64,000 nt of DNA, from the NCBI GenBank assembly GCA_965221755.1, contig OZ244921.1, positions 1,550,001-1,614,000 of the forward strand. Direction: 5' to 3'. Positions 37,301-45,469 of this stretch are shown piece by piece. Each line of letters begins with the position of its first letter. Position 1 is the first letter of the stretch. The notes under the pieces were generated by a model. That model was given only the letters and a program-made list of their open reading frames with translations. It did no database searches and was not told the origin of the DNA. The translations under genes were made by a program, and so were the position numbers. The stretch comes from Azophilus sp965221755 (GTDB lineage: Bacteria; Pseudomonadota; Gammaproteobacteria; Pseudomonadales; Azotimanducaceae).

Positions 37301-37912
37301 CTAAAGCGAAACTCCTGCGTTGCCCGGCTTTAGCCCGGAGCTGCGCAGCTTGATTCCCCCTTGAGGCATCGCCGTCCAGTTCAGTTGGTGGGCGAGCGCG
37401 GTGCTGGACTCGAACAGGAAATCGGCCTTGACGAAGCACCCGGCCAGCACATGGGGCAGCCAGAGGCGGTCGTCCTCCCACATTTCGCCGTAGGGGATGT
37501 CGGCATCGGCAAACCAATGGGGCGTCGCCTCGACGGTCTCCATTGGGGTGCCGGCGAAGTCCGAGGCGACGAAGGCGTAGCCGTACCACTGCTGATCGAC
37601 CCGCTCCACAAACCGCAACTCGGCCATCAGCACCGCTTGGCACACGGTCACGCCGATCTCCTCCCGGGTTTCCCGCACCGCGCAGGCCAAGGGCGACTCG
37701 CCCGCCTCGACCTTGCCGCCCGGCGCGTTGATGCGGCCCGCGCCCAAGCCCCGCTGCTTGCGGATCAGCAGCAGCCGATGGCGATCGCGAATGAACATCA
37801 GGGTGCCGATGAACTGCGGTCGCCAACCCGCCAAGCGCTGGCGGAGTTCCTGCAAAAGCGCCGCACCGCCGCCGCGCTCGCTTCCCCGATCCTTCGTTTG
37901 GCGCCCGTTCAT
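37301..37912 (-). CDS. Nudix hydrolase of the MutT/NUDT1 type
   Basis: A nucleoside-diphosphate-x hydrolase of about 203 residues. The full Nudix box GGKVEAGESPLACAVRETREEIGV lies at about 68-91, preceded by GLGAGRINAPGG, which resembles the 8-oxo-dGTP/NUDT1 subgroup (RGLGAGRWNGFGG in those enzymes). The ATG at 37912 was preferred to a TTG 24 bases upstream. It is divergent from the macro-domain gene and could sanitise oxidised nucleotides. The exact substrate is not readable from sequence. Confidence 0.85.
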   Translation of the reverse strand: MNGRQTKDRGSERGGGAALLQELRQRLAGWRPQFIGTLMFIRDRHRLLLIRKQRGLGAGRINAPGGKVEAGESPLACAVRETREEIGVTVCQAVLMAELRFVERVDQQWYGYAFVASDFAGTPMETVEATPHWFADADIPYGEMWEDDRLWLPHVLAGCFVKADFLFESSTALAHQLNWTAMPQGGIKLRSSGLKPGNAGVSL

Positions 37913-37979
37913 GGGCAGCGCAGTGTCCTTGCTCAACCGCCGCGTTGCAAACCGGAGTTGGCGGCTTTAAGTTTTCTGC

Positions 37980-38477
37980 GTGGACATTGAGATTCGCATC
38001 GGCGACATCACCCAACTGGCGGTGGACGCCATCGTCAACGCCGCCAACGAGCGCCTGCTGGGCGGCGGCGGGGTGGATGGCGCCATTCACCGCGCCGCCG
38101 GGCCGCAGCTGCTTGCGGCCTGCCGCGCCATCGGCGGCTGTCCTACCGGCCAAGCGGTGATCACCGACGGCTACCGCCTGCCCGCCCGGCACGTCATCCA
38201 CACCGTGGGGCCGATCTGGCACGGCGGCGGGCAGGGCGAAGCGGAGCTGCTCCGGGCCTGCTACCGCAACAGCCTGGAACTGGCTGCCGAGCATGGGCTG
38301 GCGAGCCTCGCCTTTCCCGCCATCAGCACCGGGGTTTACGGCTACCCCCTGCGTCAGGCGACGGACATCGCGGTCTCCGCAGTGCGGGCGGCGCCGGCTG
38401 GCCCCGTGCGCAAGGTGACATTCGCCTGCTTCGATGCGGAAACCGCCGCGGTTTACCGGGCGACCGTTTCCCGGTAG
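37980..38477 (+). CDS. Macro-domain O-acetyl-ADP-ribose deacetylase (YmdB-like)
   Basis: A 165-residue stand-alone macro domain from a GTG start: IGDITQLAVDAIVNAANERL, LGGGGVDGAIHRAAG (ADP-ribose binding and catalytic loop), and FPAISTGVYGYP near 113-124. The pattern matches bacterial MacroD-type enzymes that hydrolyse O-acetyl-ADP-ribose and mono-ADP-ribose. It overlaps the tail of the dUTPase gene by 25 bp, convergent. It is separate from DarG but could reverse similar modifications. Confidence 0.88.
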   Translation: MDIEIRIGDITQLAVDAIVNAANERLLGGGGVDGAIHRAAGPQLLAACRAIGGCPTGQAVITDGYRLPARHVIHTVGPIWHGGGQGEAELLRACYRNSLELAAEHGLASLAFPAISTGVYGYPLRQATDIAVSAVRAAPAGPVRKVTFACFDAETAAVYRATVSR

Positions 38478-39085
38478 CGGGCTTCGAGCTTGGAGTAGAG
38501 AACCGCCGCCGCCGTTGCCCGTTCGTCAACGCCATCGAGCAGCTCGATGAGATGCTCGTTGTCCTCCCGTCCGGCCCAAGCCTTGCGGTAGGTGCCGTCC
38601 TGGTAGCCGTGGTCCTGCCGAAAGCCGTTCAACACGTTCTTGCCCACGTAGAGGCGGAACAGCTCATCAAAACCCATCGGCAGCGCCCGCATCAGATCGG
38701 CGAAACGTTCGACGGAGAATCCCCTTGACGTCAAGCACGCGCTTGCCAAGGCCTCAACCGCCTGCCGCAGGCTCTCCGGGTCCGGGTCTTCCGAGGGCGC
38801 CACGTCCAGCGTCACGGCAAGCTGCGGCTCCACGGCATCCGCGCGCAGCAACTCGCTCAAGCCGAAGTGCCAGATGTCCACCAACTCCAGCTTGACCTGG
38901 GCCAAGTCCGGCTCCTGCCTCTTCCACCATTTCCAGCCGAAATGGTCGAGCAGCTCGGCGCACTCGATCCAAATGGCGCGGTAGTAGTCGTAGCGCCTGA
39001 TGCGCCAGTCCGGATGCACCTGCCGATTGTGGGCTTCCTGCATGCGGGCCATGGCGTCGAGCATGGCCTGTCGATCGGTCGGCAT
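38453..39085 (-). CDS. All-alpha (dimeric) dUTP diphosphatase
   Basis: A 210-residue dUTPase of the all-alpha NTP pyrophosphatase group (dUTPase_2). WIECAELLDHFGWKWWK near 39-55 carries the E-x2-E-x(n) metal ligands. KLELVDIWHFGLS near 65-77 gives ExxD, and YVGKNVLNGFRQDHGY near 146-161 is the substrate loop. Removes dUTP and supplies dUMP. Because the trimeric dut gene is missing from its usual place between coaBC and algC, this may be the cell's working dUTPase, but the rest of the genome is not visible. Confidence 0.85.
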   Translation of the reverse strand: MPTDRQAMLDAMARMQEAHNRQVHPDWRIRRYDYYRAIWIECAELLDHFGWKWWKRQEPDLAQVKLELVDIWHFGLSELLRADAVEPQLAVTLDVAPSEDPDPESLRQAVEALASACLTSRGFSVERFADLMRALPMGFDELFRLYVGKNVLNGFRQDHGYQDGTYRKAWAGREDNEHLIELLDGVDERATAAAVLYSKLEARYRETVAR

Positions 39086-39212
39086 GAGGGGGATTCCTTG
39101 ATCGGTGGGCGCGAGAGCGTTCAGAAGTCAGGATAGCACCCGATCCAAGTCTTGGCATCGGTCGCCCGCATCCTCCTGCCCTGCGGACAGGCGGAACACT
39201 AAAAAAGAGGTT

Positions 39213-39228
39213 TAAAATCATGATTTTA
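39213..39228. promoter_or_regulatory. 16-bp palindrome in AT-rich promoter region
   Basis: TAAAATCATGATTTTA is a perfect palindrome in the AT-rich stretch (about 39200-39245) upstream of the AAA/DUF4143 gene, within a GC-rich neighbourhood. It is a reasonable operator or promoter site for that gene. The intergenic 39086-39265 contains no other recognisable element. Confidence 0.4.
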
Positions 39229-39265
39229 GATGGATTTTTAACCCCTGTTAGCGTATGTACCGCGT

Positions 39266-40658
39266 ATGGATCGTCACCAGCTAATAGACCTTGGCAATTG
39301 GTTGCGCTCCCCGCGCCGCAAGCCGCTTATCATCCGTGGGGCGCGACAGGTAGGCAAATCCACCTTGGTGGAACTGCTCGCCCAAGAAGCGGGCAGAGGC
39401 CTGTCCGCAGTCAATCTGGAACGCCATCCAGACCTCGGCCAAGCGTTTGCGAGCAACGACCCGTTGGCCATCGTAAACCTGCTGCAAAGCGCCCTCGATG
39501 CGCCATTGTCGGCTGGAGGCATTCTCTTCCTCGATGAGATTCAAGCGGTGCCCGCCGCAATCGCGTCGCTGCGGTATTTTCTTGAGGAAATGCCCCGCCT
39601 GCCCATCCTGGCCGCCGGGTCGCTGATGGAGTTCGCGTTGGCGGATCACGCCTTCTCCATGCCCGTGGGTCGGGTGAATTACCTCCATGTGGGGCCCATG
39701 ACCTTCACCGAGTTCCTGAATGGCATCGGCAAGGTCGGGCTTGCCCGCGCCATCGACCAGTTCGAGTGGCTCGTTGGGCAAAAGGGCGCCCCGATGCCAA
39801 AGCCAATCCATGAGCGCCTTTTGGAGCACCTCCGCCTGTATCAGTACGTTGGCGGCATGCCCGAGGCGGTGAGCGTCTTCGCCGATTCCGGCAGCCTGCG
39901 CGATGTCAGCGGCGTCCACGCCAGCATCATTGACACCCATTGACACCTATCGCGATGACTTCCCCAAATATGCGGTACGACGCGACCTGACGCGGATGCT
40001 GCGCGTGTTCAACTTCGCGGCCCGCCAACCCGGCCGCAAGGTGAAGTTCAGCAACGTGTCGCCCAACGACCAGAGCGCAACCATTCGCCGCGACATTGAC
40101 CTGTTGGCCATGGCCCGGGTTGTCGCCAAGGTCACGCACAGCGCCTGTTCCGGCCTGCCGCTGCAGGCCGACGTTAAGGAAAACATCTATAAGCTGCTGT
40201 TTCTGGACGTTGGGCTGATGAACGCGGTCCGCGGCGTCGGGTGGGAAACGCTTCAGTCCGCCGGAGCCAGCGCCGAGCAGTTCATCGGCCAGCACCTGCA
40301 AAGCCTGCTGGCCCGGCGACCCAATCGCGAACTCACCTATTGGCTGCGCGAGGGCCGGTCCAAAAACGCGGAGGTGGACTACGTGGTCGAACTGGCGGGC
40401 CAGATCGTGCCGGTGGAGGTGAAGGCTGGCCGAGTCGGCACCCTCAAGTCGCTGCATCAGTTCGCAGCAGAGAAGGACGCCACTCTGGCGGTTCGGTTTG
40501 ACGCCTCTCAACCGAGCCTTCAGGAGGTGCGGGCGGAAGTGCGCACCAAGAACGCCGTCAGGCAAGTCCGCTACCGGCTGCTGTCCCTGCCGCTCTATCT
40601 TGTCGAGCGCCTGCCGAGCATCGTGAAGGGGATTCTGACCTCCGAACCGTTGCGCTAG
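39266..40658 (+). pseudogene. AAA_14/DUF4143 ATPase, frameshifted by a 10-bp duplication
   Basis: The first part is the AAA_14 ATPase: Walker A IRGARQVGKSTL near 23-34, ILFLDEIQAVP near 85, AAGSLMEFAL near 115 and LRLYQYVGGMPEAV. The second part is DUF4143 with a PD-(D/E)xK-like end (YRDDFPKYA, YKLLFLDVGLMNAV, SKNAEVDYV, QIVPVEVKAG). The two are in different frames. CATTGACACC occurs twice in tandem at 39928-39937 and 39938-39947; deleting one copy restores ASIIDTYRDDFPKY exactly. Uninterrupted length would be about 460 residues. Such ATPases are often solitary accessory genes; function is poorly known. Confidence 0.88.
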
Positions 40659-40702
40659 CCCGAATCTGATAGCATCCGCATTCCGCCAATCGCCAGCCGG
40701 GG

Positions 40703-41899
40703 ATGCCCATGGACCTCTCCTACGGGGCCGAGTACGAGGCCTTTCGCGCCGAGGTGCGCGACTTCATCAGCGCGCATCGCGACCAAGCCCCCAAGAAGGA
40801 GGGCATGCGCTCCCCGGAGGTGCTCAACTGGCAGAAGCTGCTGATCGAGCACGGCTATGCGGCGCGCACCATTCCCAAGGCATATGGCGGCTTCGGGGCG
40901 CAGCCCGACGTGTTGATCTCGCGCATCATCGCCGAGGAGTTTGCCGGCGCCCAAGTGAGCCGGGGGTTGGGCGGGCAGGGCATCTCCATGCTGGTGCCGA
41001 CGCTGCTTGAAGTGGGCTCCGAAGAGCAAAGGCAGGCGTTCATCCGGCCCACCATCCACGGCGAGATGATTTGGTGCCAAGGCTACTCGGAGCCGGGCGC
41101 CGGCAGCGACTTGGCCAGCCTGCGCACCGCCGCGGCGCTCGATGGCGACGAGTGGGTGGTCAATGGGCAGAAGATTTGGACCAGCACCGCCCATCTGGCC
41201 GACTGGATCTTCTGCCTGGTGCGCACCGAGCCGGATGCCCCCAAGCACCAAGGCATCTCCTTCCTGCTGTTCCGCATGGACACCCCGGGCATCGAAATCC
41301 GGCCCTTGGTCGATATGACCGGAGCGGCCAACTTCAACGAGGTCTTCCTCACCGACGTGCGGGTGCCCAAGCAGCAAATCGTCGGCGCCCGCGGCGAAGG
41401 CTGGCAGGTGGCCAACGCCATTCTCCGCCACGAGCGGGACTCGCTGGGCGATCCCAACGTCATGCTCTCAAGGCTCAATGCCCTCATCCGGCTGATGCAA
41501 AGCGAGACCATCGACGGGCGCCGGGTCATCGACCTGCCGGCCTACCGCGACCGGCTGATGCGGATTCAGGGCCGGGTGATGGCGCTGGGCTTCAACGACA
41601 TGCGCATCCTCTCCGCCCGCATCAACCAAAAGGACGCCGGCCTAGCCCGCATGGTGGTCAAGCTGCAGGGCACCGAACTGCGCCACGAGCTGGAGCAACT
41701 GGGCATCGACGCGATGGGTGAGTTAGGGCTTGCTTACGGCGAAAATCCCCATTTGCGAGACCACGGCAGTTGGCAGATGCATTACATGTACTACTTGGGC
41801 CTGATCATCGGCGGCGGCACCTCGCAGATTCAGAAGAACATCATCAGCGAACGGGGCCTGGGGCTGCCGCGCGAGCCCAAGGCTTCGGCAACCGCTTAA
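40703..41899 (+). CDS. Acyl-CoA dehydrogenase
   Basis: Flavoprotein that oxidises acyl-CoA to the 2-enoyl-CoA. The 398-residue protein has the FAD/substrate motif WCQGYSEPGAGSDLASL near 123-139, WVVNGQKIWTS near 151 and the C-terminal GLIIGGGTSQIQKNIISERG near 368. The active-site glutamate position is not certain from sequence. The second in-frame ATG (40709) has a slightly better-spaced GGGG upstream and may be the start. It pairs with the next acyl-CoA dehydrogenase after 18 bp; such tandem pairs often act as heteromers in steroid or branched-acyl degradation. Confidence 0.9.
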   Translation: MPMDLSYGAEYEAFRAEVRDFISAHRDQAPKKEGMRSPEVLNWQKLLIEHGYAARTIPKAYGGFGAQPDVLISRIIAEEFAGAQVSRGLGGQGISMLVPTLLEVGSEEQRQAFIRPTIHGEMIWCQGYSEPGAGSDLASLRTAAALDGDEWVVNGQKIWTSTAHLADWIFCLVRTEPDAPKHQGISFLLFRMDTPGIEIRPLVDMTGAANFNEVFLTDVRVPKQQIVGARGEGWQVANAILRHERDSLGDPNVMLSRLNALIRLMQSETIDGRRVIDLPAYRDRLMRIQGRVMALGFNDMRILSARINQKDAGLARMVVKLQGTELRHELEQLGIDAMGELGLAYGENPHLRDHGSWQMHYMYYLGLIIGGGTSQIQKNIISERGLGLPREPKASATA

Positions 41900-41917
41900 G
41901 GGACCAAGGAGCCCAAC

Positions 41918-42979
41918 ATGGATTTCGGACTCTCCGAAGAGCAAACCCTGTTTCAGGACACGCTCAACAACCTTCTTGCCAACCAAGTCGGCTTGGAGCG
42001 GGTGCGGCGCATCGCCGGCGGGGAGGAATCCGCGGGCGCGGCATGGGCCGAGTTGGCCGAACTCGGCGTCTCCGCGCTGCTGGTGCCGGAGCGCCACGGC
42101 GGGGTGGGCCTCAAGCCGCTCGATGCAGCCATCGCCGCCGAATGCCTAGGCCGTCATGCAACGCCAAGCCCCTTCCTCGGCTCCGCGGTGATGGGGCCAA
42201 CGGCCCTGTTGCTGGCCGGTGGCCAAGGCGAGCGCCTGGAGCGCCTGGCGGCAGGCGAACTGCGCCTCGGGGCGGCTTTTGGGCAGGCCATCGCCGCCCG
42301 CGCCGGAGCGGGCGTTTCCGCCGCTGGCGGCAGGCTCAACGGCAAGGCGCTCTACGCCTTGGACTACGGCGCCGAGGAATACCTGGTGGCGGACTCCAGC
42401 CGCTGCCTCCACTTGGTCGCCGCCGGCGATTTGGAGCACCGCCGGCTTGCAACCGTGGACAAGACCCGGCCAACCGGCGAACTGGTGTTCAACAACAGCC
42501 CCGCCATCCCACTGAGCGACGATCCGGCCCACTTTCAGGCGGTGCTGGACGCCGGGCGCGTGATGCTGGCGGCGGACACCCTCGGCGCCGCGCAGAACAT
42601 GCTCGACCAAGCCGTCGCCTACGCCAAGGAGCGCGAGCAGTTCAACCGCCCGATCGGCTCCTTCCAAGCCGTCAAGCACATGTGCGCGGAAATGGCCGCC
42701 CAATTGGAGCCGTGCCGGGCAATGATCTGGTACGCTGGCCACGCCTTGGGCGAAGTGCCGGAGGAGGCCCACCTGACAGCCTGCCACGCCAAGGCCCATC
42801 TGGCGGAAGTGGGCACCTTCGTCGCCCGCACGGCCACCGAGGTGCACGGCGGCATGGGCTTCACCGACCTTCTGGGGCTGCACTACTGGTTCAAGCGCAT
42901 CGGCTTCAATCGGCAAGCCCTCGGCGCGCCGGAGCTGGTGCGCGAGGAGGCCGCCCGGGCGCAGCGGCTGGCCGCGTAG
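41918..42979 (+). CDS. Acyl-CoA dehydrogenase, short form
   Basis: A 353-residue acyl-CoA dehydrogenase-like protein starting MDFGLSEEQTLFQDTL. The central beta domain is reduced and lacks the usual GSD motif of the larger partner. The C-terminal helical domain has YAKEREQFNRPIGSFQAVKH near 229-248 and EVHGGMGFTD near 307. A GGAG site precedes the ATG. The pairing of one normal and one short subunit resembles alpha2beta2 acyl-CoA dehydrogenases used on bulky CoA esters; the substrate cannot be named. Confidence 0.88.
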   Translation: MDFGLSEEQTLFQDTLNNLLANQVGLERVRRIAGGEESAGAAWAELAELGVSALLVPERHGGVGLKPLDAAIAAECLGRHATPSPFLGSAVMGPTALLLAGGQGERLERLAAGELRLGAAFGQAIAARAGAGVSAAGGRLNGKALYALDYGAEEYLVADSSRCLHLVAAGDLEHRRLATVDKTRPTGELVFNNSPAIPLSDDPAHFQAVLDAGRVMLAADTLGAAQNMLDQAVAYAKEREQFNRPIGSFQAVKHMCAEMAAQLEPCRAMIWYAGHALGEVPEEAHLTACHAKAHLAEVGTFVARTATEVHGGMGFTDLLGLHYWFKRIGFNRQALGAPELVREEAARAQRLAA

Positions 42980-43066
42980 CGCTGCATGGGCCGGATTGTC
43001 CGTCCCACTTGAATCCGGCGCCGTTCGCCGCCATATAAGCCCATTGCACACATCGGATGAGGCCCC

Positions 43067-45400
43067 ATGGCTGAAACCTATTCCGTGCTGCCGTTGAAGA
43101 ACACGGTGGTCTTCCCGCAAATCGTCATTCCCTTGGCCGTAGGCCGCAAGCGCTCCCTCGCCGCGGTCAAGGCCGGAGTCGAGGCCGGGCGGCGCATCAT
43201 CACCGCCGCCCAGAAGGAGGCGGGCATCGAGGATCCCTCTTGGGAGAACCTCTTCGAGATCGCCACCATTTCCACCATCAACCACATCGAGAAGCGGGAC
43301 AAGGGCTCCCAAGTGATCGTGCAAGGCGCGGAAAGGGTGCGCCTGCGCCCAACCGCCCAGCACGACGACTACTTGGAGGCGGAATACGAGCGCATGCCGT
43401 TGCTCAAGATGGAGGATGCGGGCGGGGACGCCGCCCATGTGGATGCGCTGCTCAGCGAAAACCTGGAGCTGTCCAAGCGCATCGCCCACCTCTACGGCGG
43501 CGACAACGGCGACCAGATGTTCCAGCAGCTCATCGGCTCCATCAACGACCCGATCACCCAAATGTACCGCATCGCCAACTTGGTCAGCATTCCGCTGGAG
43601 CAGGAGCAGGCGGTGCTGGAGTGCGACAACGTGCGGGCCTTGATGGAGAGCGTCCACGAGATCCTGCGCCATGAGCTCAAGGTCACCGAGCTGCGGCGGC
43701 AAATTGCCCAGCAGGCCCGCGAGGACATCGACAAGCAGCAGCGCGACCACCTGCTGCGCCAGCAGAAGCGGGCCATCGAGGAGGCCTTGGGCGAAGAGGA
43801 CGACGAGGACGTCGCCGAACTGCGCAAGCAGATCGAGGAAGCGCAGCTGCCGGACAGCGTGCGCACTGAGGTGGATCGGGAGCTGAAGCGCCTGGGGCGC
43901 ATGTCCAACCACGCCGCCGACTACCAAATCGCCCGCTCCTACCTGGAGCTGGTGGCCGAACTGCCGTGGAGCGAAAGCACCGAGGACCAACTGGACCTCG
44001 ACCACGCCCGCAAGGTGCTCGACGAGGACCACTATGGGCTGGAGGACATCAAGGAGCGGATTCTCGAATCCCTGGCCGTCATGCAGCTCAATCCCGGGGC
44101 CAAGGCCCCCATCCTGTGCTTCGTCGGGCCGCCGGGGGTGGGCAAGACCTCACTCGGCCAATCCATCGCCCGGGCCATGGGCCGCAAGTTCGAGCGCATG
44201 AGCCTTGGCGGCCTGCATGACGAATCCGAGCTGCGCGGCCACCGCCGCACCTACGTCGGCGCCATGCCTGGGCGCATCCTCCAAGGCGTGCGCCGCGCCG
44301 GCGTCACCAATCCCATCCTCATGCTCGACGAGATAGACAAGCTGGGCCGGGATTTCCGCGGCGACCCGGCGGCAGCGTTGATGGAGATTCTCGATCCGGC
44401 GCAAAACAAGGAGTTCCGCGACAACTATCTCAACCTGCCCTACGACCTGTCCAAGGTGATCTTCCTGACCACCGCCAACACCTTGGAGGGCATTCCGCGG
44501 CCCTTGCTCGACCGCATCGAGGTGCTGGAGCTGTCCGGCTACAGCGACCAGGAAAAGCGCGCCATCGCCCGCGAATACCTGATTCCGCGCCAGCAGGCCG
44601 ACGCCGGCCTGAGCGAGGCGCAGCTGGACATCAGCGATGAGGCGCTCAGCTACATGACCCGCCGCTACACCCGTGAGGCCGGGGTGCGGGAATTGGAGCG
44701 GGTCATCGGGCGGCTGGCCCGCAAGCGGGCGCGGCAGGTGGTGACGGCCAAGGATGCCGAAGGCCAAATCGGCCTTGAGCAACTCAGCGAACTGCTCGGC
44801 CCGGAAAAATTCAAGTCCGACAAGAGCCGCGAGCAGATCGCGCCCGGCGTGGCGGCCGGCCTGGCCTGGACCGAGACCGGCGGCGACGTGCTCTACGTTG
44901 AGGCAGCGCTGACCCAAAAGGACGAAAAAGTCACCCTCACCGGCCATCTAGGCCAAGTGATGCAGGAGTCCGCCAAGGCGGCGCGCAGCTACATCTGGTC
45001 CATCGCTGACAACTTGGGCCTGGAGCGCGCCACCATCGAGGACTGCGGCGTCCACATCCACGTGCCAGCCGGCGCCGTCCCCAAGGACGGTCCCTCCGCC
45101 GGCGTAACCATGGCCACCGCCCTCTACTCCGCCTACAGCGGCAAGTGCGTGCGCAACAACCTAGCCATGACCGGCGAACTCACCCTCTCCGGGCTGGTGC
45201 TGCCGGTCGGCGGCGTCAAGGAGAAGATACTGGCCGCCCACCGCGCCGGCCTGCGCCACGTGGTGCTGCCCAAGGACAACGAAGCGGACCTCATCAAGCT
45301 GCCGCAAAGCGTGCGCGATGAGATGACCATCACCTTGGCCGAGCACCTGCCGGAGGTGTTTGATGCCGCCATAGGGGAGTCTGCGCCGCCTTCCGCCTGA
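43067..45400 (+). CDS. lon: ATP-dependent protease Lon
   Basis: Cytoplasmic AAA+ serine protease for quality control. The 777-residue protein has the N-terminal substrate domain (LPLKNTVVFPQIVIPLAVG), Walker A GPPGVGKTSL near 354, Walker B ILMLDEIDKL near 420, and the protease domain with the catalytic serine in KDGPSAGVTM near 675 and lysine in GGVKEKILAAHRAG near 718. All are intact and close to the 784 residues of E. coli. It runs toward the CRISPR array, which is transcribed against it, with 69 bp between. Confidence 0.97.
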   Translation: MAETYSVLPLKNTVVFPQIVIPLAVGRKRSLAAVKAGVEAGRRIITAAQKEAGIEDPSWENLFEIATISTINHIEKRDKGSQVIVQGAERVRLRPTAQHDDYLEAEYERMPLLKMEDAGGDAAHVDALLSENLELSKRIAHLYGGDNGDQMFQQLIGSINDPITQMYRIANLVSIPLEQEQAVLECDNVRALMESVHEILRHELKVTELRRQIAQQAREDIDKQQRDHLLRQQKRAIEEALGEEDDEDVAELRKQIEEAQLPDSVRTEVDRELKRLGRMSNHAADYQIARSYLELVAELPWSESTEDQLDLDHARKVLDEDHYGLEDIKERILESLAVMQLNPGAKAPILCFVGPPGVGKTSLGQSIARAMGRKFERMSLGGLHDESELRGHRRTYVGAMPGRILQGVRRAGVTNPILMLDEIDKLGRDFRGDPAAALMEILDPAQNKEFRDNYLNLPYDLSKVIFLTTANTLEGIPRPLLDRIEVLELSGYSDQEKRAIAREYLIPRQQADAGLSEAQLDISDEALSYMTRRYTREAGVRELERVIGRLARKRARQVVTAKDAEGQIGLEQLSELLGPEKFKSDKSREQIAPGVAAGLAWTETGGDVLYVEAALTQKDEKVTLTGHLGQVMQESAKAARSYIWSIADNLGLERATIEDCGVHIHVPAGAVPKDGPSAGVTMATALYSAYSGKCVRNNLAMTGELTLSGLVLPVGGVKEKILAAHRAGLRHVVLPKDNEADLIKLPQSVRDEMTITLAEHLPEVFDAAIGESAPPSA

Positions 45401-45469
45401 GGCGTTCATGTCCGAAAAAATGGCCGATGATCGGAGGGCGTACGCAAGGTCCTTAATGAGCGGGGGTAA

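Noticed and set aside
42146..44032. Long antisense open frame (628 codons) opposite the acyl-CoA dehydrogenase and lon genes, and similar long frames opposite hsdM (21003-22373) and at 5-1033
   Set aside because: They lie exactly opposite genes with strong family motifs, and their translations have the skewed composition (rich in H, Q, G, V, A) typical of antisense frames in GC-rich DNA.
45440..45469. Possible degenerate repeat at the trailer end (GGTCCTTAATGAG just before the first repeat)
   Set aside because: The match to the repeat start is only about ten bases with gaps; it may be chance.
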